Assembly: GCA_002429385.1 (NCBI GenBank)
Contig: DIZL01000075.1
Location: 60,013-115,543, forward strand
DNA length: 55,531 nucleotides
Direction: 5' to 3'
From: Prolixibacteraceae bacterium UBA6029
GTDB taxonomy: Bacteria > Bacteroidota > Bacteroidia > Bacteroidales > Prolixibacteraceae
Part shown: in pieces, positions 1 to 9,108 of the stretch
How positions within the stretch are numbered: position 1 is the first letter of the stretch
How the letters are laid out: every line of letters begins with the position of its first letter
The notes under the pieces: generated by a model
Database searches by the model: none
The model's input: the letters and a program-made list of their open reading frames with translations, nothing else
Told to the model about the DNA's origin: nothing
Translations under genes and position numbers: made by a program

Positions 1-438
1 GAGGTATGAAAGAGATATGATACATTCAACAACTATTCCTTAATCCTTCATAAACAGAACAGGAGGAAAAACCGGTAGAATCGGTCCGCAAACACACCAT
101 TGAATTAGTGGCAAAAAAACAGTGGAATATACATTCAACTTTTCAGGCAAAATATTGTTTAGAAAAAAATTGATAGAAAGAATCAGTTTTAAATCTTATT
201 TTTGAAGCTTATGAACCAAAAGCAGACAGCAATGTCACTTTTGTAACCAAAACTATTTCAGTCTGTATAATTTGTTAAAATCATAAATATTATTTGCTGA
301 TTATCGCTGTAACAAACTGACTGATTGATTCTTTACCAAATTGTTAAGCCGACATGAAAATAAGAACTCATTCCAAAATACCTTATAACTTTGCAGGCGA
401 ATTAAAAAAAAACACAATAATCTATTTAAAATACCATT
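1..438. other. Upstream intergenic region, no supported gene
   Basis: The first 438 bases contain no convincing gene. A short in-frame stretch with no start codon (about 54-173) reads like protein (it contains KPVESVRKHTIELVAKKQW) but is only 39 codons and begins right after a stop, so it could be chance or a relic. The right-hand 60 bases hold the putative mdh promoter. Any gene to the left would lie outside the window. Confidence 0.5.
386..393 (+). promoter_or_regulatory. Putative mdh promoter, -7 element TAACTTTG
   Basis: The site is a perfect match to the Bacteroidota sigma-ABfr -7 consensus TAnnTTTG, 45 bases before the mdh ATG. No good TTTG is visible at the expected -33 spacing, so the call rests on the -7 element alone. 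Confidence 0.45.
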
Positions 439-1374
439 ATGAAAGTAACAGTTGTTGGTGCCGGAAATGTTGGAGCTACCTGCGCACAGATCGTAGCACA
501 AAAGAACATTGTAAAAGAAGTAGTTTTACTTGATATTAAAGAAGGCTTGTCAGAAGGAAAATCTTTGGATTTATGGCAGACTGCACCCATTAATTTTTAT
601 GACACTCGTATTGTTGGAGCAACGAATGATTATTCAAAATCAGCCGGTTCGGATGTGGTTGTAATCACTTCAGGAGTTCCCCGCAAACCGGGAATGAGCC
701 GCGACGATTTGATTTCGATCAATGCCGGAATCGTAAAGAGTGTTACTGAAAACGTTATCAAATATTCGCCGGATGCAATTATTATCATTGTTTCGAATCC
801 GTTGGATGTCATGACCTATGTTGCTTATGCGGTTTCAAAAACTTCAAAAAACAAGGTTTTAGGTATGGCCGGTATCCTCGATACAGCCCGTTACCGTGCT
901 TTCCTTGCCGAAGCTTTGGATATCTCGCCACGCGACATTTCGGCTTTACTGATGGGCGGACATGGCGACAGCATGGTTCCGCTACCCCGTTATACCACTG
1001 TAGCCGGAATTCCTGTAACTGAAATGCTGGATCAGGAAACACTGGACAAAATCATCGATCGCACCAAAAAAGGCGGCGGCGAATTGGTTAACCTGATGGG
1101 AACTTCAGCCTGGTATGCACCGGGTTCGGCAGCTGCACAGATGGTTGAAGCCATCGTTATGGATCAGAAACGCGTCTTCCCATGTTGTGTGAAGCTGGAA
1201 GGCGAATTCGGTCTTAAGGATGTTTTTGTAGGCGTTCCGGTTAAATTGGGCAAAAACGGTGTTGAGAAAATCATCGAAGTAAAACTTACCGATGAAGAAC
1301 AGGCACTGTTGGTTGCATCGGCTAATTCAGTAAAAGAAATCATGGATGTGGTTGATGCTATGAATATTCTCTAA
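439..1374 (+). CDS. mdh: Malate dehydrogenase (LDH-like type)
   Basis: Predicted NAD-dependent malate dehydrogenase, which interconverts malate and oxaloacetate in the TCA cycle or its reductive branch in the cytoplasm. The 311-residue length is normal for the LDH-like MDH subgroup. Visible features are the Rossmann loop GAGNVGA (7-13), Asp32 at the end of beta-2 (NAD preference), the substrate loop PRKPGM (81-86, with the Arg typical of MDH and not the Gln of lactate dehydrogenase), LDTARY (147-152) with Asp148/Arg151, and the catalytic His175 in GGHGD. The ATG follows a perfect -7 promoter element and a strong terminator follows the stop, so the gene is probably monocistronic. Nothing odd is seen in it. 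Confidence 0.96.
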   Translation: MKVTVVGAGNVGATCAQIVAQKNIVKEVVLLDIKEGLSEGKSLDLWQTAPINFYDTRIVGATNDYSKSAGSDVVVITSGVPRKPGMSRDDLISINAGIVKSVTENVIKYSPDAIIIIVSNPLDVMTYVAYAVSKTSKNKVLGMAGILDTARYRAFLAEALDISPRDISALLMGGHGDSMVPLPRYTTVAGIPVTEMLDQETLDKIIDRTKKGGGELVNLMGTSAWYAPGSAAAQMVEAIVMDQKRVFPCCVKLEGEFGLKDVFVGVPVKLGKNGVEKIIEVKLTDEEQALLVASANSVKEIMDVVDAMNIL

Positions 1375-1412
1375 GCTTTATTAATGTAAAACAAACAATA
1401 AATTATATATTT

Positions 1413-1445
1413 GAGCTTCGGTAGGAATACCGGAGCTTTTTTATT
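1413..1445 (+). terminator. Rho-independent terminator of mdh
   Basis: A 10-bp stem (1414-1423 with 1428-1437, one G-U pair) with a GGAA loop is followed by a T-rich run. It lies 40 bases after the mdh stop and runs up to the start of the next gene. Confidence 0.8.
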
Positions 1446-1465
1446 TGAATTATGGCAACTGTAAA

Positions 1466-1897
1466 ATGACCTACGAAATCCCCTTGCAAATTATAGAACT
1501 CGAACAAGAGAATTATCACATCGTTATCGAAGGACGGTTTGAGGATCAAACCCCTTCATGCTGGATTATTGATACCGGAGCCTCAAAGACGGTGTTGGAT
1601 ATGAATCTGGAGGCATATTACGAGACGATTGAATCGGATGATCAGGAAGATTATCAAAGTGCAGGGATTAACCAGGGCATGCTTGAGACGACCGTAGGTA
1701 AAATGTCAAACCTGAGTTTTGGAGAGTTAAAAATTACCGGTCAGAAAGTAGCTTTGATCGACCTGAATCATGTGAATGACATCTATGGGAAATACACCTC
1801 TAACAGGATAGCAGGACTGTTAGGTGGGGACATCCTGATGAAGCACAAATGCCTGATTGATTATGGCCAAAAAATCATTCGGTTTCAGATCGACTGA
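1466..1897 (+). CDS. Retropepsin-like aspartic protease domain protein
   Basis: A single-domain protein of 143 residues with the aspartic-protease signature DTGAS at 36-40, preceded by hydrophobic CWII. The hydrophobic-hydrophobic-Gly segment IAGLLGGDIL near residues 112-121 resembles the second conserved element of retropepsin folds. The length suits a clan AA single-lobe domain that would have to dimerise to be a protease. A TTG seven codons earlier could also start the frame, but ATG 1466 is the better choice. There is no signal peptide or membrane helix, so it is probably cytoplasmic. Substrate unknown; it could be a non-catalytic relative. It stands alone between two terminators. Confidence 0.78.
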   Translation: MTYEIPLQIIELEQENYHIVIEGRFEDQTPSCWIIDTGASKTVLDMNLEAYYETIESDDQEDYQSAGINQGMLETTVGKMSNLSFGELKITGQKVALIDLNHVNDIYGKYTSNRIAGLLGGDILMKHKCLIDYGQKIIRFQID

Positions 1898-1968
1898 TTT
1901 GCAAACAACAAGGCTAAGTTAGCTTTACAGATGTAAACACCTCCGGCTTTGATGCGGTTAACTTCAAA

Positions 1969-2017
1969 TACAAAAAAGAGAGGAACCACCAGTGTTGGGG
2001 TTCCTCTCTTTTTTGTA
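1969..2017. terminator. Bidirectional terminator between retropepsin gene and hppA
   Basis: A perfect 19-bp inverted repeat (1969-1987 with 1999-2017) has A-run and T-run ends, so it can terminate both the plus-strand gene at 1897 and the minus-strand hppA ending at 2039. Confidence 0.9.
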
Positions 2018-2038
2018 TGATCTAAGGCTCTAACAAAC

Positions 2039-4318
2039 CTAAAGTTCGAAAGGTACTTTCTTAAAGCCTCCTCTTTTGGAGAATGTTATCGCACCGATAA
2101 TAATGGCCAGACAGATTGCACCTGTAATAAACATACCCACAGAAGCTTGTCCCGGTTTCTGGTAGGCAATGATTACAGGAGCTGCAAGAAGAGAGACCAG
2201 GTTTATAACCTTAATCATCGGATTAAGTGCAGGTCCGGCAGTATCTTTAAGGGGATCGCCTACCGTGTCGCCAACAACAGCTGCATGGTGGGCTTCTGAT
2301 CCTTTACCCCCATAAAGGCCATCCTCTATGGTTTTCTTGGCATTATCCCAGGCGCCACCGGCACCGGCCATAAAGACAGCAAGCAATTGACCTGAAAGAA
2401 TTACTCCGGCCAGGAAACCGCCTAAGGCTTCAACCCCCAATAAACTTCCAATAAGTATAGGAGATAAGACAGCGATCAGAGCCAATGGAACAAGCTCGCG
2501 TTGTGCTGAAACGGTACAGATATCAACTGCTTTCTGATAATCAGGCTTTACGGTACGTTCAATCACACCAGGTATTCTAAACTGGCGGCGTACCTCTTCT
2601 ACGATCTCAGCAGCAGCTCTTGTTACTGCATTGATTGTCAATGATGAAAACAGCCAGGGGATCGTACCCCCGATCAACAGACCTATAAAAACCATCGGGA
2701 CTGAAATGCGGATACCGGTTTCGATCAGTTGTGCCGATTTCTCAAAGCCCATTTGAATCTGTACTTTACTCACATCGGTGATAAAAGATCCGAATAATGC
2801 CACGGCAGCGATAACTGCTGAACCAATTGCAACACCTTTTGTAATCGCCTTGGTGGTATTTCCTGTGGCATCGAGTGAATCCATAATCTTACGTGCATCC
2901 TTATCGAGATGAGACAGCTCACCGATTCCGTTTGCATTGTCAGCTATAGGGCCAAAAGCATCCATCGCGACATTGTTCCCTGTCAGCGTAAGCATACCGA
3001 TACCCGTCATTGCCACACCGTAAAGGACATAAACAATGGGTTGACCATTATAGATCATGATCGAAGCAAAAATGGTGACCGCAATGACTAAGGTTTGCCA
3101 GACAGCTACCTCAAATCCATAGCTCATTCCCTTTAATAACAGAGTTGCAGCGCCGGTCTTTGAATTCTTGGCTATATCTTTTACCGGATGATAATTCCCA
3201 TCCGTGAAGTGTTTGGTTATTTCGTCAAGCACAATAGCCAAAAGAATACCAACGACTACGGACAGGAACGAACGCCATTCGCCAAGGTAGAAATAGGCCA
3301 GAATACCGAATGCAGTGATACTGATTGCTGCGGAGGAATAGAATCCTTTATTGATAGCTTTAAGCGCATTGTTATCCTTTGCTTCCTTTTGACCTTTTAC
3401 AAGGTAGGTCCCGATTATTGAAGAGAGTACACCAATACCCCTGACGAGAAGCGGAAAAATAATCCATGAAAGTTGATGTGTCTGAGTAAACAGTACCACT
3501 CCAAGTATTAAAGTTGATACAATAGTGACTTCATAGGATTCAAAAATATCGGCAGCCATACCTGCACAGTCTCCGACATTATCTCCTACGAGATCGGCAA
3601 TAACTGCAGCATTTCGTTCATCATCTTCAGGAAGACCGGCCTCAACTTTTCCAACAAGGTCAGCGCCCACATCTGCGGCTTTTGTATATATACCACCGCC
3701 GACTCTCATGAAGAGTGCAAGCAGGGTACCTCCAAAACCGAATCCAAGCAGCGTATCAGGTGAAGCAACACCGAAAATAATAAAAATCATGGTGCCTCCC
3801 AATAATCCCAAGCCGTCAGTTAACATACCGGTTACAGTACCGGCGCGGTAGGCAAGCTTGAGGGCTTCAGCAAAACTTCTTCTTGAAGCTGATGCAACAC
3901 GAACATTTGCCTGAACAGCCATCCTCATACCGAACTGACCAACCATCAGTGAAAATAAAGAGCCCATGATGAATGCAACTGCACGACCAAAGCCAATGAC
4001 CAGCTTGAGTGATTCGTCAGAATAGCCTGCAAAACGCAACTTTGATTCCTGAGTAGGAGGAACCACATAGACAGATAAAAAAAGAATAATTGTAAAGATG
4101 AAAATAAGCGGGATGATAGTTTTTAACTGTCGTTTAAGATAGGCATTTGCACCAATGCGAATACCGTCCCAAACTTCCTGCATCTTTTCGGTTCCTTTAT
4201 CACATGCCATCACCTGTCTTCGAAGAAACATCGCGTACGCAAGACCAAAAAATGCAATAACCAGAACACTCCAAATCGCTATAACTTCAAAAGGGGTTGC
4301 CCCCGGTAAACTTACCAT
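2039..4318 (-). CDS. hppA: Membrane-bound ion-pumping pyrophosphatase
   Basis: Membrane-integral pyrophosphatase that hydrolyses PPi and pumps H+ (or Na+) across the inner membrane. At 759 residues with about 16 hydrophobic segments it fits the family. The substrate loop DVGADLVGKVEAGLPEDD is at 216-233, followed by DLVGDNVGDCAGMAADIFESYE, and a late DTVGDPLKDTAGP loop is present. At GNTTKA (486-491) residue 490 is Lys. In this family a Lys here marks K+-independent enzymes and an Ala marks K+-dependent ones, so I infer a K+-independent H+ pump. The gene follows an unknown 254-codon gene by 27 bases and is probably cotranscribed with it. The ATG at 4318 gives a normal N-terminal membrane helix. 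Confidence 0.96.
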   Translation of the reverse strand: MVSLPGATPFEVIAIWSVLVIAFFGLAYAMFLRRQVMACDKGTEKMQEVWDGIRIGANAYLKRQLKTIIPLIFIFTIILFLSVYVVPPTQESKLRFAGYSDESLKLVIGFGRAVAFIMGSLFSLMVGQFGMRMAVQANVRVASASRRSFAEALKLAYRAGTVTGMLTDGLGLLGGTMIFIIFGVASPDTLLGFGFGGTLLALFMRVGGGIYTKAADVGADLVGKVEAGLPEDDERNAAVIADLVGDNVGDCAGMAADIFESYEVTIVSTLILGVVLFTQTHQLSWIIFPLLVRGIGVLSSIIGTYLVKGQKEAKDNNALKAINKGFYSSAAISITAFGILAYFYLGEWRSFLSVVVGILLAIVLDEITKHFTDGNYHPVKDIAKNSKTGAATLLLKGMSYGFEVAVWQTLVIAVTIFASIMIYNGQPIVYVLYGVAMTGIGMLTLTGNNVAMDAFGPIADNANGIGELSHLDKDARKIMDSLDATGNTTKAITKGVAIGSAVIAAVALFGSFITDVSKVQIQMGFEKSAQLIETGIRISVPMVFIGLLIGGTIPWLFSSLTINAVTRAAAEIVEEVRRQFRIPGVIERTVKPDYQKAVDICTVSAQRELVPLALIAVLSPILIGSLLGVEALGGFLAGVILSGQLLAVFMAGAGGAWDNAKKTIEDGLYGGKGSEAHHAAVVGDTVGDPLKDTAGPALNPMIKVINLVSLLAAPVIIAYQKPGQASVGMFITGAICLAIIIGAITFSKRGGFKKVPFEL

Positions 4319-4345
4319 GGTAATTTATATTTAGCTGGGTTAATA

Positions 4346-5110
4346 TTAAATAGATCTGAAAAATTCATAATTAATATCCTCCAACTCAGTCAGGCTGGGA
4401 TAAGGATAAAAAAGAATATCATCCCTGGAACCAATGTAAAAGCCACTTCCTATGGCTCTATATAAAAGGGACCCGGAAAAGACCCGCTGAACGGTTTTCA
4501 TGTGTTTCTCATAGTCGCCCTTTAAAGCTTCCAGACAGTCTCTAAGGTGCCCGACATTTGCAAATGGCAAATAATCAACTGATCCTTTCAGCGGATTGGT
4601 TGCCAAATCCCCCAGCTTCAGCTCAACAAAGAACAGCTTTGGAAGAACAATGGGAGTTGATCCGTCGGTAAGGCGTTTCAGAAAAGCCGAAGGCGGCAGT
4701 TCGCTTGCTACCATAGGCGACACCGGACATAATTCCTGAAAAAGATAGAGCTTGCTCTTGTTTTCTTTCGACAGATCGTAGGTGGTTCTTTTTAGTTCGA
4801 GTGTATAACCATTATCAGTGGTAATATACAAGCTCTTCAACGCCGATAAGGGAATCATTTCCAATACCTTGTAGACTGACAGATAAACCGAATTTTTGGG
4901 ACTGCCGTCAGGTTTGGGAACACAGCGCCGGTTCAGGCTGTCCATATCGATGAGTTGTTCAATCTGGCTAAGGTCGACTTCAAAGAAGATAGCCTGACCT
5001 TTGTTCCTTTTTTTTGTTCCTGTGGAAAGATATTCGCCAAAATCTTCAGGAGGCAGCATCGAAGCAATTAAAGCTTCGGGTGTAGCCGTTAAATAGATAA
5101 ATTTGCCCAT
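4346..5110 (-). CDS. Unknown protein upstream of hppA
   Basis: I do not recognise this 254-residue protein. It has no signal peptide or membrane helix and looks soluble and cytoplasmic. The start MGKFIYLTATPEALIASMLPPEDFGEYL is followed by a half-way repeat of a similar phrase: ASMLPPEDFGEYLSTG near residue 16 and ASELPPSAFLKRLTDG near residue 135, each followed by a stretch ending in FFEVDL or FFVELKLGDL. This suggests two copies of one domain of roughly 115 residues. It is the first gene of a probable two-gene operon with hppA (27-base gap). A role tied to the pyrophosphatase or to pyrophosphate is only a guess from position. Confidence 0.85.
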   Translation of the reverse strand: MGKFIYLTATPEALIASMLPPEDFGEYLSTGTKKRNKGQAIFFEVDLSQIEQLIDMDSLNRRCVPKPDGSPKNSVYLSVYKVLEMIPLSALKSLYITTDNGYTLELKRTTYDLSKENKSKLYLFQELCPVSPMVASELPPSAFLKRLTDGSTPIVLPKLFFVELKLGDLATNPLKGSVDYLPFANVGHLRDCLEALKGDYEKHMKTVQRVFSGSLLYRAIGSGFYIGSRDDILFYPYPSLTELEDINYEFFRSI

Positions 5111-5288
5111 AGGTTATATAATTAAGTATACGAATTCTCATATTCAATTAACCCACTGCGAAAAAGCATAATATGCAGTAAATATATAGATCATATAGAT
5201 ATAAAAAGATGAATTGTGTCTCTTTTTTTTAGAAGAATAACCTGTTCGACAACAAATAATGGAGACACTTATATTCAAAAAAAATAAA

Positions 5289-5296
5289 TATATTTG
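5289..5296 (+). promoter_or_regulatory. Putative promoter -7 element TATATTTG
   Basis: A perfect TAnnTTTG match 20 bases before the ATG at 5316. Transcription from it would start only a few bases before the small gene, which supports that gene being real. No clear -33 element is seen. Confidence 0.4.
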
Positions 5297-5315
5297 GCGT
5301 CTGTAAAAGAAGTGT

Positions 5316-5723
5316 ATGAACCTGAAGAAATACCTGACGAAACAACTGGTTATGCGTCTCTGCCTGATGCTTGCATTGGTCAGTGCAGCCGCTGTATTCG
5401 ACATGATTCATTCAGCCGAACGGAATGGTACGGGAGGTATCCGGAGGATTCCGACCCAGGAGGATTCAGGAACAAATAAAATATTCATCTGTAACCAGGT
5501 CCCTACATTCAATTTAAAGACTTCGGTCAATCTTTACTCCGTTCGCCTTCGCTTTTTATGTACTCAGGATAAATTTATCCTGAAATATTATAATTTAAGA
5601 ACCTTTCAAATGATGAAAGCCGAAACCAGTCATTCTTTTTCACCGGCTTTAAGTTCATATCATTCCTTGCCATTTAACCGGGTTCTGTACGAGAGTCCCG
5701 ACGACATACCTCCGCTGGCTTAA
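5316..5723 (+). CDS. Small unknown protein with N-terminal hydrophobic segment
   Basis: A 135-residue reading frame, not recognised. It starts MNLKKYLTKQLVMRLCLMLALVS, a positively charged head followed by a hydrophobic stretch (about 11-28) that could be a signal peptide or anchor. The rest is hydrophilic and ends ESPDDIPPLA. A perfect -7 promoter element 20 bases upstream and the absence of any competing frame support it; the lack of a family match weakens it. It lies 135 bases before secDF, in the same direction. Confidence 0.5.
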   Translation: MNLKKYLTKQLVMRLCLMLALVSAAAVFDMIHSAERNGTGGIRRIPTQEDSGTNKIFICNQVPTFNLKTSVNLYSVRLRFLCTQDKFILKYYNLRTFQMMKAETSHSFSPALSSYHSLPFNRVLYESPDDIPPLA

Positions 5724-5858
5724 TTCCGGACGATTCCGTCCAAAGGATATCTTTCTACCGACCTCTATTGGTAAGGTTTACCTGTAGAACGACGAAAGTA
5801 TACCTACGAAATAAAAATTCAATAAATACTTACTTATAGACAATTTAAATTTATTACA

Positions 5859-8849
5859 ATGCAAAACAAAGGTGCAATTAGGCTTTTTGCCATACTGCTT
5901 GGTTTGATTTGTGTTTATCAGCTGATGTTTACCTTTAAGGCACGTCAGGTTGAAAACAAAGCCAAGGTGTATGCAAAAGGAGACAAACACAGGGAACAGG
6001 CTTACCTCGATTCCATGTCGAGCGAAACGGTGTACAACCTGCTGGGTCTTCGCAAATACACATTTAAAGAAGTTAAATCGCTCGAATTGGGTCTTGGACT
6101 TGACCTTCAGGGCGGTATGAACGTCACCCTCGAGGTTTCGGTGGTTGACCTGGTTAAATCATTGTCAAACTTCAGTAAAGATTCGACCTTCAATGCTGCC
6201 ATCCGGTTGGCCAAGCAAAAGGAGTTAAAAAGTCAGGAAGATTTTGTAACACTCTTCGGAAAATCGTTTGAAGAGATTTCACCGAGCGGCAAACTGGCCT
6301 CCATCTTCAATACGATTGAATTGAAAGACCAGATTAAATACAATTCAACCAATGCTGAAGTGTTGAATGTATTGCGCAAGGAAACCCAGGTGGCCATTGA
6401 TAATTCATTCAACATCATCCGTACCAGGATAGACCGTTTCGGGGTTGCTCAGCCAAACATTCAGAAATTGCAAACTGCAGGGCGTATTCTGGTTGAACTT
6501 CCTGGTATCGACGATCCGAAACGTGTTCGTAAACTGTTGCAGGGAACTGCCAACCTGGAGTTCTGGGAAACCTATGACAACAGCGAAGTTTACCCATACC
6601 TTGCCCAGGCCAATCAGAAACTGGTTGAAGTTCTGGCACTGAAAACCAAAGCACCGGTTGCAAAAGCCGATTCAACAGCAAAAGCCGGAACAAAGGATAC
6701 TTCGAACGCTTTATTGAACGAATTGGAGAAAAAAGCAAAAACAGATACAGCTTCTGTTGACAAAAATACCAATTCAAAGAAACAATATCCACTGTTCGCC
6801 ATACTGTCACCAAGTTCAACACCACAGGGCAAATTATATCCCGGGGCAGCCGTTGGAACAGCTCAATGGAAAGATACTGCACTGGTAAATACTTACTTGA
6901 AAATCCCAGCTGTAAAAGTAGTGTTCCCACGCAACCTTTCCTTCAGATGGACCGCTAAAGCGGTTGATAAAGAGGAAAAATTCTATCGTCTGATTGCCAT
7001 TAAGGTTACCGGCCGCGATGGTCGCGCACCACTGGAAGGCGATGTGATTGTAGATGCACGCCAGGATTATGCCGATATGGGCAGCCGTCCGGAAGTGAGC
7101 ATGACCATGAATAGCACAGGCGCTAAAGTCTGGGCCCGTTTAACCAAGGATAATGTTGGAAAATCAATTGCCATCGTGCTGGACGGTTATGTTCGTTCGT
7201 ATCCGAATGTGAACGGTGAAATTACCGGAGGTCGTTCTTCAATTACAGGTTTGGAAAGCGTTGAAGAGGCAAAGGATTTGGCTAACATTCTGAAATCAGG
7301 GAAAATGCCTGCTCCTGCTATAATTATGGCTGAAAACGTGGTTGGACCTTCATTGGGACAGGAAGCCATCAACAGTGGTATGTGGTCGTTCTTTATCGCA
7401 TTCTTATTGGTGTTGGGCTATATGCTTTTCTTCTACAGTTACAAAGCAGGAGGCGCTGCCAACGTAGCCCTGATCGTGAACGTGTTCTTCCAGATAGGGG
7501 TTTTAGCCTCCATCGGCGCTGTATTAACTTTACCGGGTATCGCAGGTATTGTATTAACCATGGGTATGGCCGTTGATGCGAATGTGCTTATTTATGAGCG
7601 TGTCGAGGAAGAGATAATGGCCGGTAAAACGGCTAGATTGGCGGTCCGTGATGGGTTTAAGGCAGCCTACTCTGCTATTATTGACGGACACGTTACGGTT
7701 TTACTGACTGGTATCGTACTTTATATCTTTGGATCTGGTCCTATCAGAGGTTTTGCCACCACATTGATTATTGGTGATTTATTCTCATTGTTTACAGCAA
7801 TCTTTATTGCCCGGTTGATCTTTGAACGACAATTGGACAGGAACAAAGAAATTACCTTTACAACAAGTTATTCAAAAAACTGGTTGCGACACGTAAAATT
7901 TCCTTTCATCGAAAGACGTAAGATCTTCTATACGCTTTCAGGAATAATGATCACTATTTCATTGATTTCTTTTGCGGTTCGCGGTTTCGATAAAGGTATC
8001 GACTTTAAAGGGGGACGTACCTATGTTGTACGTTTCGACAAAGATGTAAAAGTGGATGACATCAAAAGTGCATTGACTCCAATTTTCAATTCAACTCCTG
8101 ATGTTAAGACATACGGAAACAACAACCAGGTGCGTATAACTACCGGATATAAAATTGAAGAGAGCACCGCTGATGTTGACAATAAAGTAGAAGAGTTACT
8201 TTACGAAGGTCTTAAAAAAGGTGGATTTATCGGAGATGTTTCTGCAGATACTTTTAGTAAAGTGAATTTACAAAGCACGCAGAAAGTGGGTCCGACTATT
8301 TCGGATAAACTTACCCGGGATGCTATTATGGCGGTGTTATTCTCCCTGGTATTAATTTTCATTTATATCTTGTTACGTTTTGATCGCTGGCAATTTAGTC
8401 TTGGTTGTGTTACCTCACTGGCTCACGATTCAATTATCACGATGGGTGCATTCTCGCTGTTGTATGGCATCTTGCCATTCTCGCTCGAAATTGACCAATC
8501 GTTTATTGCGGCCATTCTAACCGTAATCGGGTATTCAGTTAATGATACGGTAATTATCTATGACCGTATCCGTGAATTCCGGCACTTATACCCCAAACGC
8601 GGATTAGCCGAGACAATGGATCATGCGATGAACTCAACACTGCGTCGTACCTTCAGTACTTCATTAACGGTATTGATCGTGTTGTTCGCCATCTTCCTGT
8701 TTGGCGGAACATCCATCAAAGGTTTCGCGTTTGCCCTCATGATCGGTATCTTCATTGGTACTTATTCATCAGTATTTAATGCTGCACCAATTGTATACGA
8801 TACCATTACTCAATCAACAAAATTCAAAAAGAGTAAACAATTAGTTTAA
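5859..8849 (+). CDS. secDF: Protein translocase subunit SecDF (fused)
   Basis: The fused SecD-SecF subunit of the Sec machinery pulls secreted proteins out on the periplasmic side using the proton gradient. The 996 residues fit the Bacteroidota fusion: first membrane helix at 8-26, LGLDLQGG motif at 79-86, a large periplasmic P1 region containing IDRFGVAQPNIQ, five more helices with MGMAVDANVLIYERVEEE, then the SecF half starting about 680 with FKGGRTYVVRF and a second RND-like helix set containing SVNDTVIIYDRIREF. A Lys/Ala/Asp-rich insert near 265-305 is probably a flexible linker. It is followed by a strong terminator. No SecA or YajC is next to it. Confidence 0.96.
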   Translation: MQNKGAIRLFAILLGLICVYQLMFTFKARQVENKAKVYAKGDKHREQAYLDSMSSETVYNLLGLRKYTFKEVKSLELGLGLDLQGGMNVTLEVSVVDLVKSLSNFSKDSTFNAAIRLAKQKELKSQEDFVTLFGKSFEEISPSGKLASIFNTIELKDQIKYNSTNAEVLNVLRKETQVAIDNSFNIIRTRIDRFGVAQPNIQKLQTAGRILVELPGIDDPKRVRKLLQGTANLEFWETYDNSEVYPYLAQANQKLVEVLALKTKAPVAKADSTAKAGTKDTSNALLNELEKKAKTDTASVDKNTNSKKQYPLFAILSPSSTPQGKLYPGAAVGTAQWKDTALVNTYLKIPAVKVVFPRNLSFRWTAKAVDKEEKFYRLIAIKVTGRDGRAPLEGDVIVDARQDYADMGSRPEVSMTMNSTGAKVWARLTKDNVGKSIAIVLDGYVRSYPNVNGEITGGRSSITGLESVEEAKDLANILKSGKMPAPAIIMAENVVGPSLGQEAINSGMWSFFIAFLLVLGYMLFFYSYKAGGAANVALIVNVFFQIGVLASIGAVLTLPGIAGIVLTMGMAVDANVLIYERVEEEIMAGKTARLAVRDGFKAAYSAIIDGHVTVLLTGIVLYIFGSGPIRGFATTLIIGDLFSLFTAIFIARLIFERQLDRNKEITFTTSYSKNWLRHVKFPFIERRKIFYTLSGIMITISLISFAVRGFDKGIDFKGGRTYVVRFDKDVKVDDIKSALTPIFNSTPDVKTYGNNNQVRITTGYKIEESTADVDNKVEELLYEGLKKGGFIGDVSADTFSKVNLQSTQKVGPTISDKLTRDAIMAVLFSLVLIFIYILLRFDRWQFSLGCVTSLAHDSIITMGAFSLLYGILPFSLEIDQSFIAAILTVIGYSVNDTVIIYDRIREFRHLYPKRGLAETMDHAMNSTLRRTFSTSLTVLIVLFAIFLFGGTSIKGFAFALMIGIFIGTYSSVFNAAPIVYDTITQSTKFKKSKQLV

Positions 8850-8863
8850 AATAAAATACCAAA

Positions 8864-8910
8864 GCAGGGGTTTCATCCCGGGTAACCGGGATGAAACCCC
8901 TGCCTTTTTT
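8864..8910 (+). terminator. Strong terminator of secDF
   Basis: A perfect 18-bp GC-rich stem (8864-8881 with 8886-8903), a short loop and then six T residues, starting 15 bases after the secDF stop. Confidence 0.93.
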
Positions 8911-9043
8911 ATTATGGGTACACCACCTTCTCCTTTCAATTTATTGCCTGTTTAACAATCGATCAGGTTCCACCTTTGAAATTTAATAATTAACCCTTGA
9001 ATAATTCAGGTTAATACCTGATCATATTCCGGTATCTCATGGC

Positions 9044-9070
9044 TTTGTTCTGAACAAGTTTGTATATTTG
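9044..9070 (+). promoter_or_regulatory. Putative tatA promoter (TTTG / TATATTTG)
   Basis: A perfect -7 element TATATTTG sits at 9063-9070, with TTTG at 9044-9047. The 15-base spacing is shorter than the usual 18-20, so the upstream box is less certain. The site lies 38 bases before the ATG at 9109. Confidence 0.45.
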
Positions 9071-9108
9071 CTAAATATTTCAAGTATTCTATGATTTAAT
9101 TATTTGTT

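Noticed and set aside
54..173. Protein-like stretch near the left end
   Set aside because: Only 39 codons, directly after a stop, no start codon; could be chance or a relic and cannot be supported.
1445..1465. TTG start for the retropepsin-like gene
   Set aside because: The extra seven codons overlap the T run of the mdh terminator; ATG 1466 is a better start.
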